The notes: generated by a model from the sequence alone, not told the origin. 64,000 nucleotides of DNA from Ruegeria sediminis (GCF_005938215.1 NZ_VCPD01000002.1:62001-126000); one strand, 5' to 3'; positions 52,831 to 62,428 are shown, counted from the stretch's first letter. A program made the numbers and translations.

Positions 52831-53118
52831 ATGGGCGCACTCTGGATCGCGCACGTGACGGTAAACGACGCGGCGGCTTACGGTAAATATGCCGAACTGG
52901 CGGGACCGGCGATTGCAAAGCATGGCGGAGAATTCATCGCCCGCGGCGGGCGCTTCGTTCAGCTTGAAGGCAAGGAGCGTCCGCGCAACGTGGTCGCCCG
53001 CTTTCCGTCGGTCGAAGCTGCCGTCGACTGTTACAACTCGCCCGAGTATCAGGAAGCTCTGAGCCATGCTCAAGGCGCGTCCGAACGTGAATTGCTGGTG
53101 GTGGAAACGACCGAGTAA
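52831..53118 (+). CDS. DUF1330 family small protein
   Basis: 95 residues from the ATG at 52831, with GGAGG just upstream. The ferredoxin-like alpha/beta pattern (WIAHVTVNDAAAYGKYAEL ... NVVARFPSVEAAVDCYNSPEYQEAL) is diagnostic for DUF1330, a dimeric alpha-beta-barrel fold related to stress-response dimers. The reaction is unknown. It is co-transcribed with alaS and ends at a strong terminator. Confidence 0.88.
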   Translation: MGALWIAHVTVNDAAAYGKYAELAGPAIAKHGGEFIARGGRFVQLEGKERPRNVVARFPSVEAAVDCYNSPEYQEALSHAQGASERELLVVETTE

Positions 53119-53494
53119 TTCCAGCTTTTTTTGCCCGGGGCGAATCATTTGCAATTTAACAAAAACCCGTTTCGCGACGGGTTTTTGTGTTTTTGGTGTT
53201 TCTGGCATCCCAGTGGTCAAGCGACCAACAGTTCCGTCGAAAAATCCTATTTATTTTCATGCTATTACTTTCGCCAGGGGCAGGTAATTTCTGAGAAACC
53301 GCCCTTGAATTCGGCCATTTCGGCCAGATTCTGACCGTGAAAGCGTCACAATAATCGACGGATTTTCGCCGCTTTCGACCTCCAATCTGCGAAACGATTG
53401 CGATGCATCCATGAATTTCGGACCCTTCTGGGAAACAGAAGCGGATCGACGGGAGGCAACAATCGTCAAGATTGTAGTGGATCGAGGGACAGGC
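53119..53494. other. Intergenic region between DUF1330 and the BTLCP gene
   Basis: 376 bp: the terminator at 53161, then promoter-bearing sequence for the cysteine-protease gene. A short repeat TTCGGCCATTTCGGCCAG lies near 53310. No other gene is supported; the frame that enters from 53411 lacks a signal-peptide-compatible start. Confidence 0.5.
53161..53192 (+). terminator. Strong Rho-independent terminator after alaS-DUF1330
   Basis: AAAAACCCGT (53161-53170) pairs with ACGGGTTTTT (53177-53186) around TTCGCG, then GTGTTTTTGG. The symmetrical A/T flanks mean it could also work in reverse. Confidence 0.9.
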
Positions 53495-54106
53495 ATGACA
53501 AAACTTGGAATCGCGCAGGATTTGCTCGCGCGAACTGCAGCCGTAAGGATGATGCTGGCCGCTGTTGTCGCATGCGGAACAATTGCTACGGCCGGCCCGT
53601 TGCAGGCTTCCGAAACGCCGTTCATTAAGGCCGTCGCTGCGACGCCTCCGCCCACCGGCGCCAAGTCGCTTTGCGTGAACTATTCCTGGGCGTGCGCAAG
53701 CTCCCGTTCCAACAGTCTCCCGCGCGAGCAGGAGTTGCGGATCGTGAATGCGGTCAACAAGCGGGTCAACCGGTCGACACGCGCCGTGACGGACGAAAGC
53801 CAATACCGGAAAAAGGACAAATGGGCGCTGCCGACTCGGCGTGGTGGCGACTGCGAGGACTTTGCCCTGCTGAAGAAGAGAGAACTGATGCAGATGGGGC
53901 TCGACCCCAGCAAACTGCTGTTGGCGACCGTTCTGGATACCGATCGCAACTCGCACGCGGTCTTGGTGTACCGCTCCAGCTATGGCGATCTGGTTCTGGA
54001 CAACCTGACCAACAAGATCAAACCCTGGAAGGCGACGCGGTATCTTTTCCTGAGAATGCAGAACCCTAATCGACCCGGAAGCTGGGTCGGGGTATCCAAC
54101 AGCTGA
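53495..54106 (+). CDS. Transglutaminase-like cysteine protease (BTLCP / LapG-like, PF06035)
   Basis: 203 residues from the ATG at 53495, preceded by GAGGGA. A signal peptide spans about 1-39. The catalytic triad of bacterial transglutaminase-like cysteine proteases is visible: Cys120 in GGDCEDFA, His154 in NSHAVLV and Asp169 in LVLDNL. LapG-type members cleave an N-terminal dialanine motif of large surface adhesins and are controlled by c-di-GMP receptor LapD; no lapD-like gene or adhesin is in the window, so the substrate is open. A convergent gene encodes a secreted Gly-rich repeat protein. Confidence 0.88.
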   Translation: MTKLGIAQDLLARTAAVRMMLAAVVACGTIATAGPLQASETPFIKAVAATPPPTGAKSLCVNYSWACASSRSNSLPREQELRIVNAVNKRVNRSTRAVTDESQYRKKDKWALPTRRGGDCEDFALLKKRELMQMGLDPSKLLLATVLDTDRNSHAVLVYRSSYGDLVLDNLTNKIKPWKATRYLFLRMQNPNRPGSWVGVSNS

Positions 54107-54111
54107 CAAGA

Positions 54112-54141
54112 ACAGCGCGCCACTGAGGCGCGCTGTCGTTT
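54112..54141 (+). terminator. Terminator after the BTLCP gene
   Basis: ACAGCGCGCC (54112-54121) and GGCGCGCTGT (54127-54136) form a perfect 10-bp stem around ACTGA and are followed by CGTTTATTT. Confidence 0.85.
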
Positions 54142-54146
54142 ATTTC

Positions 54147-54178
54147 ACTGGCCTCTGGTTGGGAACCCGGAGGCCAGT
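54147..54178. terminator. Second hairpin between convergent genes
   Basis: ACTGGCCTCTGG pairs with CCGGAGGCCAGT (12 pairs, one G-U) around an 8-nt loop. Read on the minus strand it lies 27 nt behind the Gly-rich gene and could stop its transcript, though no T-run follows. Confidence 0.5.
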
Positions 54179-54204
54179 TCACGTTCATGACCTATTCCGC
54201 GGGT

Positions 54205-55239
54205 TCAGCCGCCGCCGCCGCCGCTTGCGCCGCCGGCTCCGCCGTTGCTGCCGCCACCGCCTGTGCCGGAACCGGTGCCGCCGCCACCACCGGCACTGCC
54301 GTCGGCGCCACCGTCGCCACCTCCAGAGCCGTTGCTGCCGCCCGGACCGCCATTGGTGCCGCCACCGGCACCCGATCCTGTGCCTCCGGCACCGCCGCCG
54401 CTGCCTGCGGTCCCACCATCGCCGCCGCCGGTTCCACCGTCTGCGCCGCCTGCGCCGCTGTTGCCGCCGCCGCCGTCTCCGCCGCCGGCACTGCTACCAC
54501 CGTCGCCGCCATTGCTGCCACCACCGGTGCCACCACCAGCGCCGCTGCCGCCGCCGCCGCCATTGCTGCCGCCGCCTGTGCCACCACCAGCGCCGCTGCC
54601 GCCGCCGCCGCCGTTGCTGCCACCACCGGTGCCACCACCAGCGCCGCTACCGCCGCCGCCGCCGTTGCTGCCGCCACCGGTGCCGCCACCAGCGCCGCTA
54701 CCGCCGCCACCGCCGGTGCTGCCACCACCTGTACCGCCACCAGCACCGCTGCCACCGGTGCCGCCACCAGTGTTGCCGCCACCGGTATTGCCACCACCGG
54801 TATTGCCGCCGGGTCCGGTGCCGCTACCCGGTGCGGGTGCCGCGCCCGATCCAGCCGGCGCTCCTCCTGCGCTACCCGAGCCGCTGCCGGGCCCGCCCGA
54901 AGATCCTCCGTTGGAGGCCAGTACGTTGCCAAGGCTGCCGTCGCCGTTTTCGGACGTCGAATCCTGAATCGTGGCAGTCGGGAAGTCGGTCAGAACCGTG
55001 GCGAGTGCAGGGCATGCCTGAAGCGTGCGAGCAAGGATGTCCTCAAAGTCGGGCCTTAGCTGGATATAACGAATCATCCGGTCTTCAACGACGCGGCACG
55101 CACACAGGGTTTCGGTTGATACGGATTGGCGCGCCGTCTTCACGGTACATTTCTCGGCCGCCGCGTTTCCGCCTGACGCTATGAAGGTCATCGAAGTCGA
55201 TGCCAACACCAGCGAGATGAAACGTTTCTTCGCACTCAT
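54205..55239 (-). CDS. Secreted protein with Cys-containing head and long Gly-rich repeat tail
   Basis: 344 residues from the ATG at 55237-55239. A signal peptide (about 1-27, MTFIASGGNAAA) is followed by a small domain (about 28-95) with Cys31, Cys46, Cys48 and Cys76, which may form two disulfides. From about residue 100 to the end the protein is almost pure Gly with Ser, Thr, Asn and Ala, built partly of a 17-residue unit (GGSGAGGGTGGGSNGGG type). Nothing outside the repeat was recognised. The tail should be disordered or form Gly-loop fibres and has no membrane segment. The opposite strand is also open, rich in Ala or Pro, but those frames are by-products of the repeats. Confidence 0.7.
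   Translation of the reverse strand: MSAKKRFISLVLASTSMTFIASGGNAAAEKCTVKTARQSVSTETLCACRVVEDRMIRYIQLRPDFEDILARTLQACPALATVLTDFPTATIQDSTSENGDGSLGNVLASNGGSSGGPGSGSGSAGGAPAGSGAAPAPGSGTGPGGNTGGGNTGGGNTGGGTGGSGAGGGTGGGSTGGGGGSGAGGGTGGGSNGGGGGSGAGGGTGGGSNGGGGGSGAGGGTGGGSNGGGGGSGAGGGTGGGSNGGDGGSSAGGGDGGGGNSGAGGADGGTGGGDGGTAGSGGGAGGTGSGAGGGTNGGPGGSNGSGGGDGGADGSAGGGGGTGSGTGGGGSNGGAGGASGGGGG
54529..54732. repeat. Four tandem 51-bp units in the Gly-rich gene
   Basis: Units at 54529, 54580, 54631 and 54682 each begin GCCACCACC/GCCGCCACC AGCGCCGCT and differ by a few third-position changes. Flanking sequence on both sides contains partial, more diverged copies. Each unit encodes 17 residues in frame, so changes in copy number would preserve the reading frame. 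Confidence 0.85.
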
Positions 55240-55416
55240 AACTAGTACTCCAACAAAAAAATCGTGACACAACACTTACATGACAAGGGTACCCAACCGC
55301 CGCATTTTCGTCAATTTGCCAACCATATTTTGCCGCAAAATTTGGTGGTCGAGCGAAACTGGAGCGGCCTAAACCGCTATCGGATAAGTAGAAATGTTCG
55401 GCAAAACAGACAAATA

Positions 55417-55437
55417 GGCCCGCCGTATTGGCGGGCC
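55417..55437 (-). terminator. Terminator downstream of typA
   Basis: GGCCCGCC and GGCGGGCC form a perfect 8-bp stem around a 5-nt loop. On the minus strand it is followed by TATTTGTCTGTTTTG. It lies about 95 nt behind the typA stop. Confidence 0.75.
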
Positions 55438-55530
55438 ATCAGGGCAGGTTCGTGCATCCAATAGATGCAAAAAAGCCATATTGTTGCCATTGTTTCCGGG
55501 GCGCACGTCTGCGCGCCCTGCGGTGGGGGA

Positions 55531-57348
55531 TTAGCCGGCCTTGGCCATACGCTTGCGCTCGTGCGGGTCGAGGAAGCGTTTGCGCAGACGGATGGCGTTC
55601 GGCGTCACTTCGACGAGTTCGTCGTCGTCGATATAGGCGATCGCCTCTTCCAGCGAGAACTGGATATGTGGCGTCAGCCTGACCGCGTCATCAGAACCGG
55701 ACGCGCGGATGTTCGTCAGCTTCTTGCCCTTCAGCGGGTTCACTTCCAGATCGTTGTCGCGCGAATGCTCGCCAATGATCATGCCTTGATAGACATCGGT
55801 CTGCGGCCCCAGGAACATGCGTCCGCGCTCTTCCAGGTTCCACAGCGCGTAGGCCACGGCCTGTCCGTTTTCCATGGAAATCAGAACGCCGGCACGGCGA
55901 CCAGGGATAGGTCCCTTGTGTGGCGACCAGCCGTGGAAGACCCGGTTCAGAACGCCCGTACCGCGGGTGTCCGTCAGGAATTCGCCGTGATAGCCGATCA
56001 GGCCGCGCGACGGCACATGAGCGATGATCCGGGTCTTTCCCGCACCGGAAGGGCGCATCTCCACCAGTTCGCCCTTGCGCGCGCCGGTAACTTTTTCGAT
56101 CACCGCGCCCGAATACTCGTCGTCGACGTCGATCGTGACTTCCTCGATCGGCTCAAGGCGCTGGCCGTTTTCCTCGCGGAACAGAACCTGGGGGCGCGAA
56201 ATCGACAATTCGAACCCTTCGCGCCGCATGTTTTCGATCAGCACGCCCATCTGCAATTCGCCGCGTCCGGCGACCTCGAAAGCTTCGCCGCCGGGTGTGT
56301 CGGTGACGCGGATGGCCACGTTCGATTCGGCCTCTTTCATCAGACGGTCGCGGATCACGCGCGATTGCACTTTCTTGCCGTCGCGGCCAGCCAGAGGCGA
56401 ATCGTTGATGCCGAAAGTTACGGTGATCGTCGGCGGATCGATCGGCTGAGCGGGCAGGGCGTCGGTCACTTGCGGCGCCACCAGTGAATCGGCGACGGTC
56501 GCCTTGCTCATCCCTGCGATCGTGACGATGTCGCCTGCTTCGGCGACATCGATCGGTTGCTGGCTGAGGCCGCGGAACGCCAGGATCTTGGTGGCCCGGA
56601 AGTTCTCGATCAACTTGCCATCGCGGCTGAGAGCCTTCAGCGCGTCGCCTGCCTTGAGTCGTCCGCTTTCCACGCGGCCGGTCAGGATGCGGCCGATGAA
56701 GGGGTCACTGCCCAGGGTCGTCGCAAGCATTCGGAATGGCTCGTCCTGGCGTTCGATCTGTTTCGGAGCCGGCACATGACTCACCACCAGATCGAACAGA
56801 GCCGAGAGATCCTTCCGCGGTCCGTCAAGCTCCAGATCGGCCCAGCCGGAACGGCCCGAAGCATACATCGAGGGAAAATCCAGCTGATCGTCATTTGCGC
56901 CGAGGTTGGCGAAAAGGTCGAAGCACTCGTCCAGCGCCCGGTCGGGTTCGGCGTCCGGCTTGTCGACCTTGTTCAGCACGACGATCGGGCGCAGGCCCAG
57001 CGCCAGTGCCTTGGATGTCACGAATTTGGTCTGTGGCATCGGACCTTCGGCCGCGTCCACCAGCAGGACAACGCCGTCGACCATGCTGAGGATGCGTTCG
57101 ACTTCGCCTCCGAAGTCGGCGTGGCCGGGCGTGTCGACGATATTGATGCGCGTGCCTTTCCATTCGACCGAGGTCGCCTTGGCCAGAATGGTGATGCCCC
57201 GTTCGCGTTCCAGATCATTGCTGTCCATGGCGCGTTCCGCCACGGTCTGGTTTTCCCGGAACGCGCCGGATTGTTTCAGCAGCTCATCCACCAGGGTCGT
57301 CTTGCCGTGGTCCACGTGAGCAATGATTGCGATATTACGCAGGTCCAT
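55531..57348 (-). CDS. typA: Ribosome-associated GTPase TypA/BipA
   Basis: 605 residues, full length. G1 [10 protein letters not shown]3 [12 protein letters not shown] and G4 NKVDKPDA are intact, followed by EF-G-like domains and the BipA-specific C-terminal domain ([22 protein letters not shown]). It is a translational GTPase that aids 50S assembly and stress adaptation. It ends in a stem-loop on the minus strand. The SMR gene on the same strand starts upstream at 57760 and ends 76 nt before typA. Confidence 0.97.
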   Translation of the reverse strand: MDLRNIAIIAHVDHGKTTLVDELLKQSGAFRENQTVAERAMDSNDLERERGITILAKATSVEWKGTRINIVDTPGHADFGGEVERILSMVDGVVLLVDAAEGPMPQTKFVTSKALALGLRPIVVLNKVDKPDAEPDRALDECFDLFANLGANDDQLDFPSMYASGRSGWADLELDGPRKDLSALFDLVVSHVPAPKQIERQDEPFRMLATTLGSDPFIGRILTGRVESGRLKAGDALKALSRDGKLIENFRATKILAFRGLSQQPIDVAEAGDIVTIAGMSKATVADSLVAPQVTDALPAQPIDPPTITVTFGINDSPLAGRDGKKVQSRVIRDRLMKEAESNVAIRVTDTPGGEAFEVAGRGELQMGVLIENMRREGFELSISRPQVLFREENGQRLEPIEEVTIDVDDEYSGAVIEKVTGARKGELVEMRPSGAGKTRIIAHVPSRGLIGYHGEFLTDTRGTGVLNRVFHGWSPHKGPIPGRRAGVLISMENGQAVAYALWNLEERGRMFLGPQTDVYQGMIIGEHSRDNDLEVNPLKGKKLTNIRASGSDDAVRLTPHIQFSLEEAIAYIDDDELVEVTPNAIRLRKRFLDPHERKRMAKAG

Positions 57349-57424
57349 ATGAGGTCAGCCTTTGAACGGGAAGTTGCGGCGCGAATAGCGCGGCACGGGG
57401 AAATATGCCAGCCCTTTCGCGCTG

Positions 57425-57760
57425 TCAGTGCGCTGCGGTCCCGGAAAAGAGATGTATGACCAGTATTCCGCTTATGATGAGGCCAAGACCCGCCACGGCA
57501 GGCCAGTCGAGCCTCTGGCCGAATACGACAAGGCCGATCAGCGCAATGAGGACGATCCCCATGCCGGACCAGATGGCGTAGACGATCCCGACGGGCATCA
57601 CCTTGAGCGTCAGTGCCATCAGGTAGAACGCCAGACCGTAGCCAACGACAACCAGGACCGATGGCCAAAGGCGGGTGAATTGCTGGCTGGCCTGCAAGGC
57701 GGTAGTGCCGACGGTTTCGGCAAAAACGGCGAGCAGAAGGATCACGTAGGCATTGGGCAT
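57425..57760 (-). CDS. Small multidrug resistance (SMR) efflux protein
   Basis: 111 residues with four hydrophobic helices. The essential membrane-embedded Glu15 is in LAVFAETVGTTAL, and the conserved second/third-helix segments GYGLAFYLMALTLKVMPVGIVYAIWSGMGIV match EmrE/SugE. As a dual-topology dimer it exports quaternary ammonium or guanidinium compounds by proton exchange; the exact substrate class is not assignable by eye. Confidence 0.93.
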   Translation of the reverse strand: MPNAYVILLLAVFAETVGTTALQASQQFTRLWPSVLVVVGYGLAFYLMALTLKVMPVGIVYAIWSGMGIVLIALIGLVVFGQRLDWPAVAGLGLIISGILVIHLFSGTAAH

Positions 57761-57989
57761 GGGTCAGAGTCCTGGCTTTGAGATCAAGGAACCGGGATTT
57801 CACGCCGAGCTAGACCACGGAATCCGGTAATTCAGCAAGAAAAAAGAAATCGTAACCTGCCTGTCATCGTAGCTTCAGAATGCAGTGCAAAGTTGCAACA
57901 GGTCAGGGAAACCCGACTATTCTGGACAAGCGGAGGCATGGTAAGTTGCGGTCACTTTTAGATGTTTTCTGTTTGTACGAGTTTGAGCG

Positions 57990-58121
57990 ATGACACCTTT
58001 TGCAAAGACTGTCATTCTGATTTCTGCTTTGGTCGTGGTGCTAGGGTGGCTTGCTGACGGGGGGTCCGTTGAAAATGATGCAGCCATGTCTGGTGAGGGG
58101 TTACATGTGATTTCGGTTTGA
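57990..58121 (+). CDS. Candidate small membrane protein (43 aa)
   Basis: Open frame MTPFAKTVILISALVVVLGW followed by a hydrophilic tail ending HVISV and a TGA. The N-terminal 20 residues form one hydrophobic helix or an uncleaved signal anchor. A strong terminator in the same orientation lies 18 nt after the stop, implying a transcript ends here. There is no clear Shine-Dalgarno site. It is too short to recognise by family. Confidence 0.4.
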   Translation: MTPFAKTVILISALVVVLGWLADGGSVENDAAMSGEGLHVISV

Positions 58122-58139
58122 GCATCAGCCAAAGTGGAC

Positions 58140-58163
58140 AAAAGGGGCCTTCGGGCCCCTTTT
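58140..58163 (+). terminator. Strong terminator after the 43-aa ORF
   Basis: AAAAGGGGCC (58140-58149) and GGCCCCTTTT (58154-58163) form a perfect 10-bp stem closed by a TTCG tetraloop, with A/T flanks. It is symmetrical, so it may also end the minus-strand alpha/beta hydrolase unit. Confidence 0.9.
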
Positions 58164-58248
58164 GCATTTCAGTCGATTGTGCGATTTCGCGCGTTCTGCG
58201 TACGCCGCCGCCGGACCGGCCGAACGTGCTCCAACAACGCGGACAAAA

Positions 58249-58494
58249 CTAGTGCTTCTCGATCGCCTTGGTCTTGGCTCGGTGATCCGACAGTTTCTTG
58301 ACCAGGAACTGCCTGGCCTTTCTTTCCGCCATGCGAACGCGCACTTCGGTCAGATAGGCTTCTTCAAGAGATTGCGAAGCCGCGGCCAGCACATTGCCGA
58401 CCTCGACAAACAGACGCTCCTGCCCGGTCTCGTCCATGACCTTCATCGTATCCTCGGCCAGTTTCGCGGCCAGAGTTTCGATTGTTCCGGCCAT
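58249..58494 (-). CDS. Hypothetical 81-residue helical protein downstream of hydrolase
   Basis: Starts MAGTIETLAAKLAEDTMKVMDETG; the ATG at 58492-58494 overlaps the stop of the alpha/beta hydrolase gene, which strongly favours a coupled real gene. The sequence is Ala/Glu/Lys-rich and predicted all-alpha by eye, perhaps a coiled coil. No family was recognised and no catalytic motif is visible. Confidence 0.7.
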   Translation of the reverse strand: MAGTIETLAAKLAEDTMKVMDETGQERLFVEVGNVLAAASQSLEEAYLTEVRVRMAERKARQFLVKKLSDHRAKTKAIEKH

Positions 58495-59147
58495 CAGCGA
58501 GTGTTCTCCGTCAGGCGGCGTTTTACGTAATCGGTGACGTTGTCGATCAGCGTGTCCATGTGCTGATCCTGGAAGAAGTGATCGGCGCCCTCGACTTCGG
58601 TATGCGTGACGGTGATCCCCTTCTGCTCGTGCAGCTTGCTGACCAGCGCCCGGGTGTCCGTGGGCGGTGCGACGCGGTCGGCCGTGCCGTTGATGACCAG
58701 ACCGGACGAAGGGCAGGGCGCAAGGAACGAGAAGTCGTACATGTTTGCGGGCGGCGAAACGCTGATGAAGCCGGTGATCTCGGGGCGGCGCATCAGCAAC
58801 TGCATGCCGATCCATGCGCCGAAGGAAAAGCCCGCGACCCAGCAATGCTTGGAATTATTGTTCATCGACTGCAGATAATCCAACGCCGACGCAGCGTCGC
58901 TCAACTCGCCCACGCCCTGATCGTATTCGCCCTGGCTGCGTCCGACGCCGCGAAAATTGAAGCGCAGCACGGTGAAGCCCATGTTGTAAAAGGCGTAATG
59001 CAGGTTGTAGACGACCTTGTTGTTCATGGTCCCGCCGAACTGCGGGTGCGGATGCAGCACGATTGCGATCGGTGCGTCTTTTTCCTTTTGCGGGTGGTAA
59101 CGGCCTTCCAGGCGGCCTTCTGGTCCGGGAAAAATCACCTCGGGCAT
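58494..59147 (-). CDS. Alpha/beta hydrolase (dienelactone-hydrolase/peptidase S9-like)
   Basis: 217 residues. The nucleophile elbow GFSFGAW has Ser108; Asp157 in NGTADRVAPP and His190 in GADHFFQ complete a standard triad. The oxyanion-side segment is LHPHPQFGGTMNNKVV, which defines the subgroup of small cytoplasmic hydrolases with this HPHPxxGG motif. The substrate is unknown. It is divergent from iscR, with 179 bp between the two, and is translationally coupled to the 81-residue gene. Confidence 0.88.
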   Translation of the reverse strand: MPEVIFPGPEGRLEGRYHPQKEKDAPIAIVLHPHPQFGGTMNNKVVYNLHYAFYNMGFTVLRFNFRGVGRSQGEYDQGVGELSDAASALDYLQSMNNNSKHCWVAGFSFGAWIGMQLLMRRPEITGFISVSPPANMYDFSFLAPCPSSGLVINGTADRVAPPTDTRALVSKLHEQKGITVTHTEVEGADHFFQDQHMDTLIDNVTDYVKRRLTENTR

Positions 59148-59191
59148 GTGTGCTTTTGTCCTGTCTCTTTTTTCGAGGCGCCGGGATATTC

Positions 59192-59220
59192 TTGACGGTA
59201 TCCATCGGGCACCTTAGAAC
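59192..59220 (+). promoter_or_regulatory. Putative sigma-70 promoter of the iscR-suf operon
   Basis: TTGACG at 59192-59197 and TAGAAC at 59215-59220 (4 of 6 matches to TATAAT) are 17 bp apart. The -10 element lies inside the Irr-type palindrome, so an occupied palindrome would block initiation. It is about 105-135 nt upstream of the iscR ATG. Confidence 0.5.
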
Positions 59221-59228
59221 GGTTCTAA
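59214..59228. promoter_or_regulatory. Irr-type iron-control element (ICE) upstream of iscR-suf
   Basis: TTAGAAC-G-GTTCTAA is a perfect palindrome and fits the ICE pattern TTAGAA-N3-TTCTAA bound by Irr in alphaproteobacteria. It lies 99 nt before the iscR ATG. The assignment to Irr rests on my recollection of the consensus and on the Fe-S operon context. Confidence 0.65.
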
Positions 59229-59326
59229 TTGTGACTGCGTGGCTTGTCGATGCTGTCAGTCGGAGATACGCACTGACTGCGGGAACGTCAATGATTTCGC
59301 ACATATGAGGCTTTGGGGAATCTAAG

Positions 59327-59785
59327 ATGAAGCTGTCGACCAAAGGGCGTTACGCCATGGTGGCCCTCGCCGATATCGCGCTTCAACCGGCTGATGATCT
59401 GGTCACCCTTGGCGAGATTTCGGAGCGCCAGGATATTTCGCTGCCTTATCTGGAACAATTGTTCGTCAAACTTCGCCGGGCCGAGCTTGTGTCTTCGGTG
59501 CGCGGGCCGGGTGGCGGATACCGTCTGGCGCGACCGGCTTCCGAGATTCGTGTGGTAGACGTGCTGGCGGCCGTTGATGAGACGGTGGATGCGATGCACA
59601 AGGGAGCCGGTGCCTCAGGCGCGTCATCGGGCAGTCGCGCCCAGTCTCTGACCAATCGTCTGTGGGAAAGTCTCAGCGCGCATGTCTATGTCTTTCTCCA
59701 CCAGACCCGCTTGTCGGATGTGATCCGGAACGATCTTGCGCCCTGTCCGGCGGTCCCGAGCCTTTTTGCGGTGGTCGATGAATGA
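59327..59785 (+). CDS. iscR: Rrf2-family regulator IscR lacking the canonical cysteine triad
   Basis: 152 residues. The Rrf2 opening MKLSTKGRYAMVALADIA, the recognition helix ISLPYLEQLFVKLRRAEL and the wing RGPGGGYRLAR are intact. The region that carries three Fe-S-binding cysteines in E. coli IscR (about residues 90-105) reads HKGAGASGASSGSRAQS here and has none; the only cysteine in the protein is Cys140 near the C-terminus. An IscR with a single cysteine that still binds an Fe-S cluster has been reported in Rhodobacter sphaeroides. As first gene of the suf operon it probably represses it when Fe-S supply is adequate. Confidence 0.9.
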   Translation: MKLSTKGRYAMVALADIALQPADDLVTLGEISERQDISLPYLEQLFVKLRRAELVSSVRGPGGGYRLARPASEIRVVDVLAAVDETVDAMHKGAGASGASSGSRAQSLTNRLWESLSAHVYVFLHQTRLSDVIRNDLAPCPAVPSLFAVVDE

Positions 59786-59845
59786 GGTGGAACGTGCGGC
59801 ATCAGGCATGTCGCCGCAAATTCGCTTGTGAAAAAAGATGCATCC

Positions 59846-60889
59846 ATGAAACGTATTTACCTTGATCACAATGCCACCGCGCCGCTGCGTCCCGAAGCCC
59901 GGGATGCGATGATTGCGGCCATGGAGGTTTGCGGAAACCCGTCCTCAGTACATGCCGAAGGGCGGTCCGCAAAAGCCGTGATTGAGAAAGCTCGCGCCCA
60001 GATCGCAACCGCTTTTGGGGCAGATGGCGCGGACATCGTGTTCACCTCCGGTTCCACCGAAGGTGCGGCCTTGGCCCTGTCCGGGCGGGGCCTGCATGGC
60101 GCGGCGGTTGAACATGATGCCGTAAGAGCTTGGATTGTTGAGGATTTGACGACTGACTTGGGCGGTTCTGTTCTGGTTCCGGATCCGGCCAACGCGACCT
60201 TGCAATTGGCCAACTCGGAGACCGGGATCGTTCAGAAACTGCCTGAGGGCCTTGCGGTCACGGATGCGACCCAAGCCTTCGGAAAACTTCCGATCGCGTT
60301 CAACTGGCTGGGCGCCCAGATGGCTTTGGTATCAGCGCATAAACTGGGCGGACCCAAGGGAGTCGGAGCGGTGATAATGAAGCGGGGTACGGACCTTGAG
60401 GCCCAGATCAAGGGTGGCGGCCAGGAAATGGGGCGTCGTTCAGGCACAGAAAACGTCATTGGAATTGCGGGATTTGCCGCTGCCGCCGAAGCCGCGTCCA
60501 GGGATCTTGCCGCTGGGGTCTGGCAGCGCGTTGCGGAAATTAGAAATATTCTAGAAAAGGCTCTTGAGGCTGGTTCTAAATCTACTATTTTTGTCGGAAA
60601 AGATCGGGATCGACTCCCGAACACGCTGTGCTTTGCGACGCCCGGTTGGAAGGGGGAGACGCAAGTGATGCAGATGGATCTGGCCGGTTTTGCCATCAGC
60701 GCCGGGTCCGCCTGTTCCAGCGGCAAGGTTCGGGCAAGCGCGGTGCTGAGCGCGACGGGATATGACGAGGCAACGGCAGCCAGCGCGATCCGCGTGTCGC
60801 TGGGCCCTCGTACAACGGAAGAAGATGTGCTGCGCTTTGCCGAGGCGTGGCTGGAAAAAGAAAAGAAGCATCGCGCGCGGGCCGCGTGA
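59846..60889 (+). CDS. Cysteine desulfurase (NifS/IscS family)
   Basis: 347 residues from the ATG at 59846 (MKRIYLDHNATAPLRPEA); a GTG six codons earlier is possible, and neither has a strong ribosome-binding site. The PLP Lys is in SAHKLGGPKG, and the catalytic loop Cys is in SAGSACSSGKVRAS, an IscS/NifS-like active site. It extracts sulfur from cysteine for SufBCD. It is 60 nt behind iscR and 18 nt before sufB. A short patch near 60537-60602 has AT-rich, rare-codon usage unlike the rest of the gene. Confidence 0.9.
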   Translation: MKRIYLDHNATAPLRPEARDAMIAAMEVCGNPSSVHAEGRSAKAVIEKARAQIATAFGADGADIVFTSGSTEGAALALSGRGLHGAAVEHDAVRAWIVEDLTTDLGGSVLVPDPANATLQLANSETGIVQKLPEGLAVTDATQAFGKLPIAFNWLGAQMALVSAHKLGGPKGVGAVIMKRGTDLEAQIKGGGQEMGRRSGTENVIGIAGFAAAAEAASRDLAAGVWQRVAEIRNILEKALEAGSKSTIFVGKDRDRLPNTLCFATPGWKGETQVMQMDLAGFAISAGSACSSGKVRASAVLSATGYDEATAASAIRVSLGPRTTEEDVLRFAEAWLEKEKKHRARAA

Positions 60890-60907
60890 TCTGACGGAGG
60901 GTGAGTC

Positions 60908-62428
<1,521 letters not shown>

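Noticed and set aside
54187..55059. Long Ala-rich and Pro-rich plus-strand open frames opposite the Gly-rich gene
   Set aside because: They exist only because a GGC/GGT-rich repeat has no stops in other frames; the minus-strand frame has a signal peptide, cysteines and a defined start.
54205..55239. Gly-rich protein as proven LapG substrate
   Set aside because: No clear dialanine cleavage motif could be identified in the mature part.
57917..58141. 74-residue minus-strand ORF opposite the 43-aa ORF
   Set aside because: Ser/Thr/Pro-rich with no structure and no start site; the plus-strand frame has the better hydrophobic pattern and terminator.
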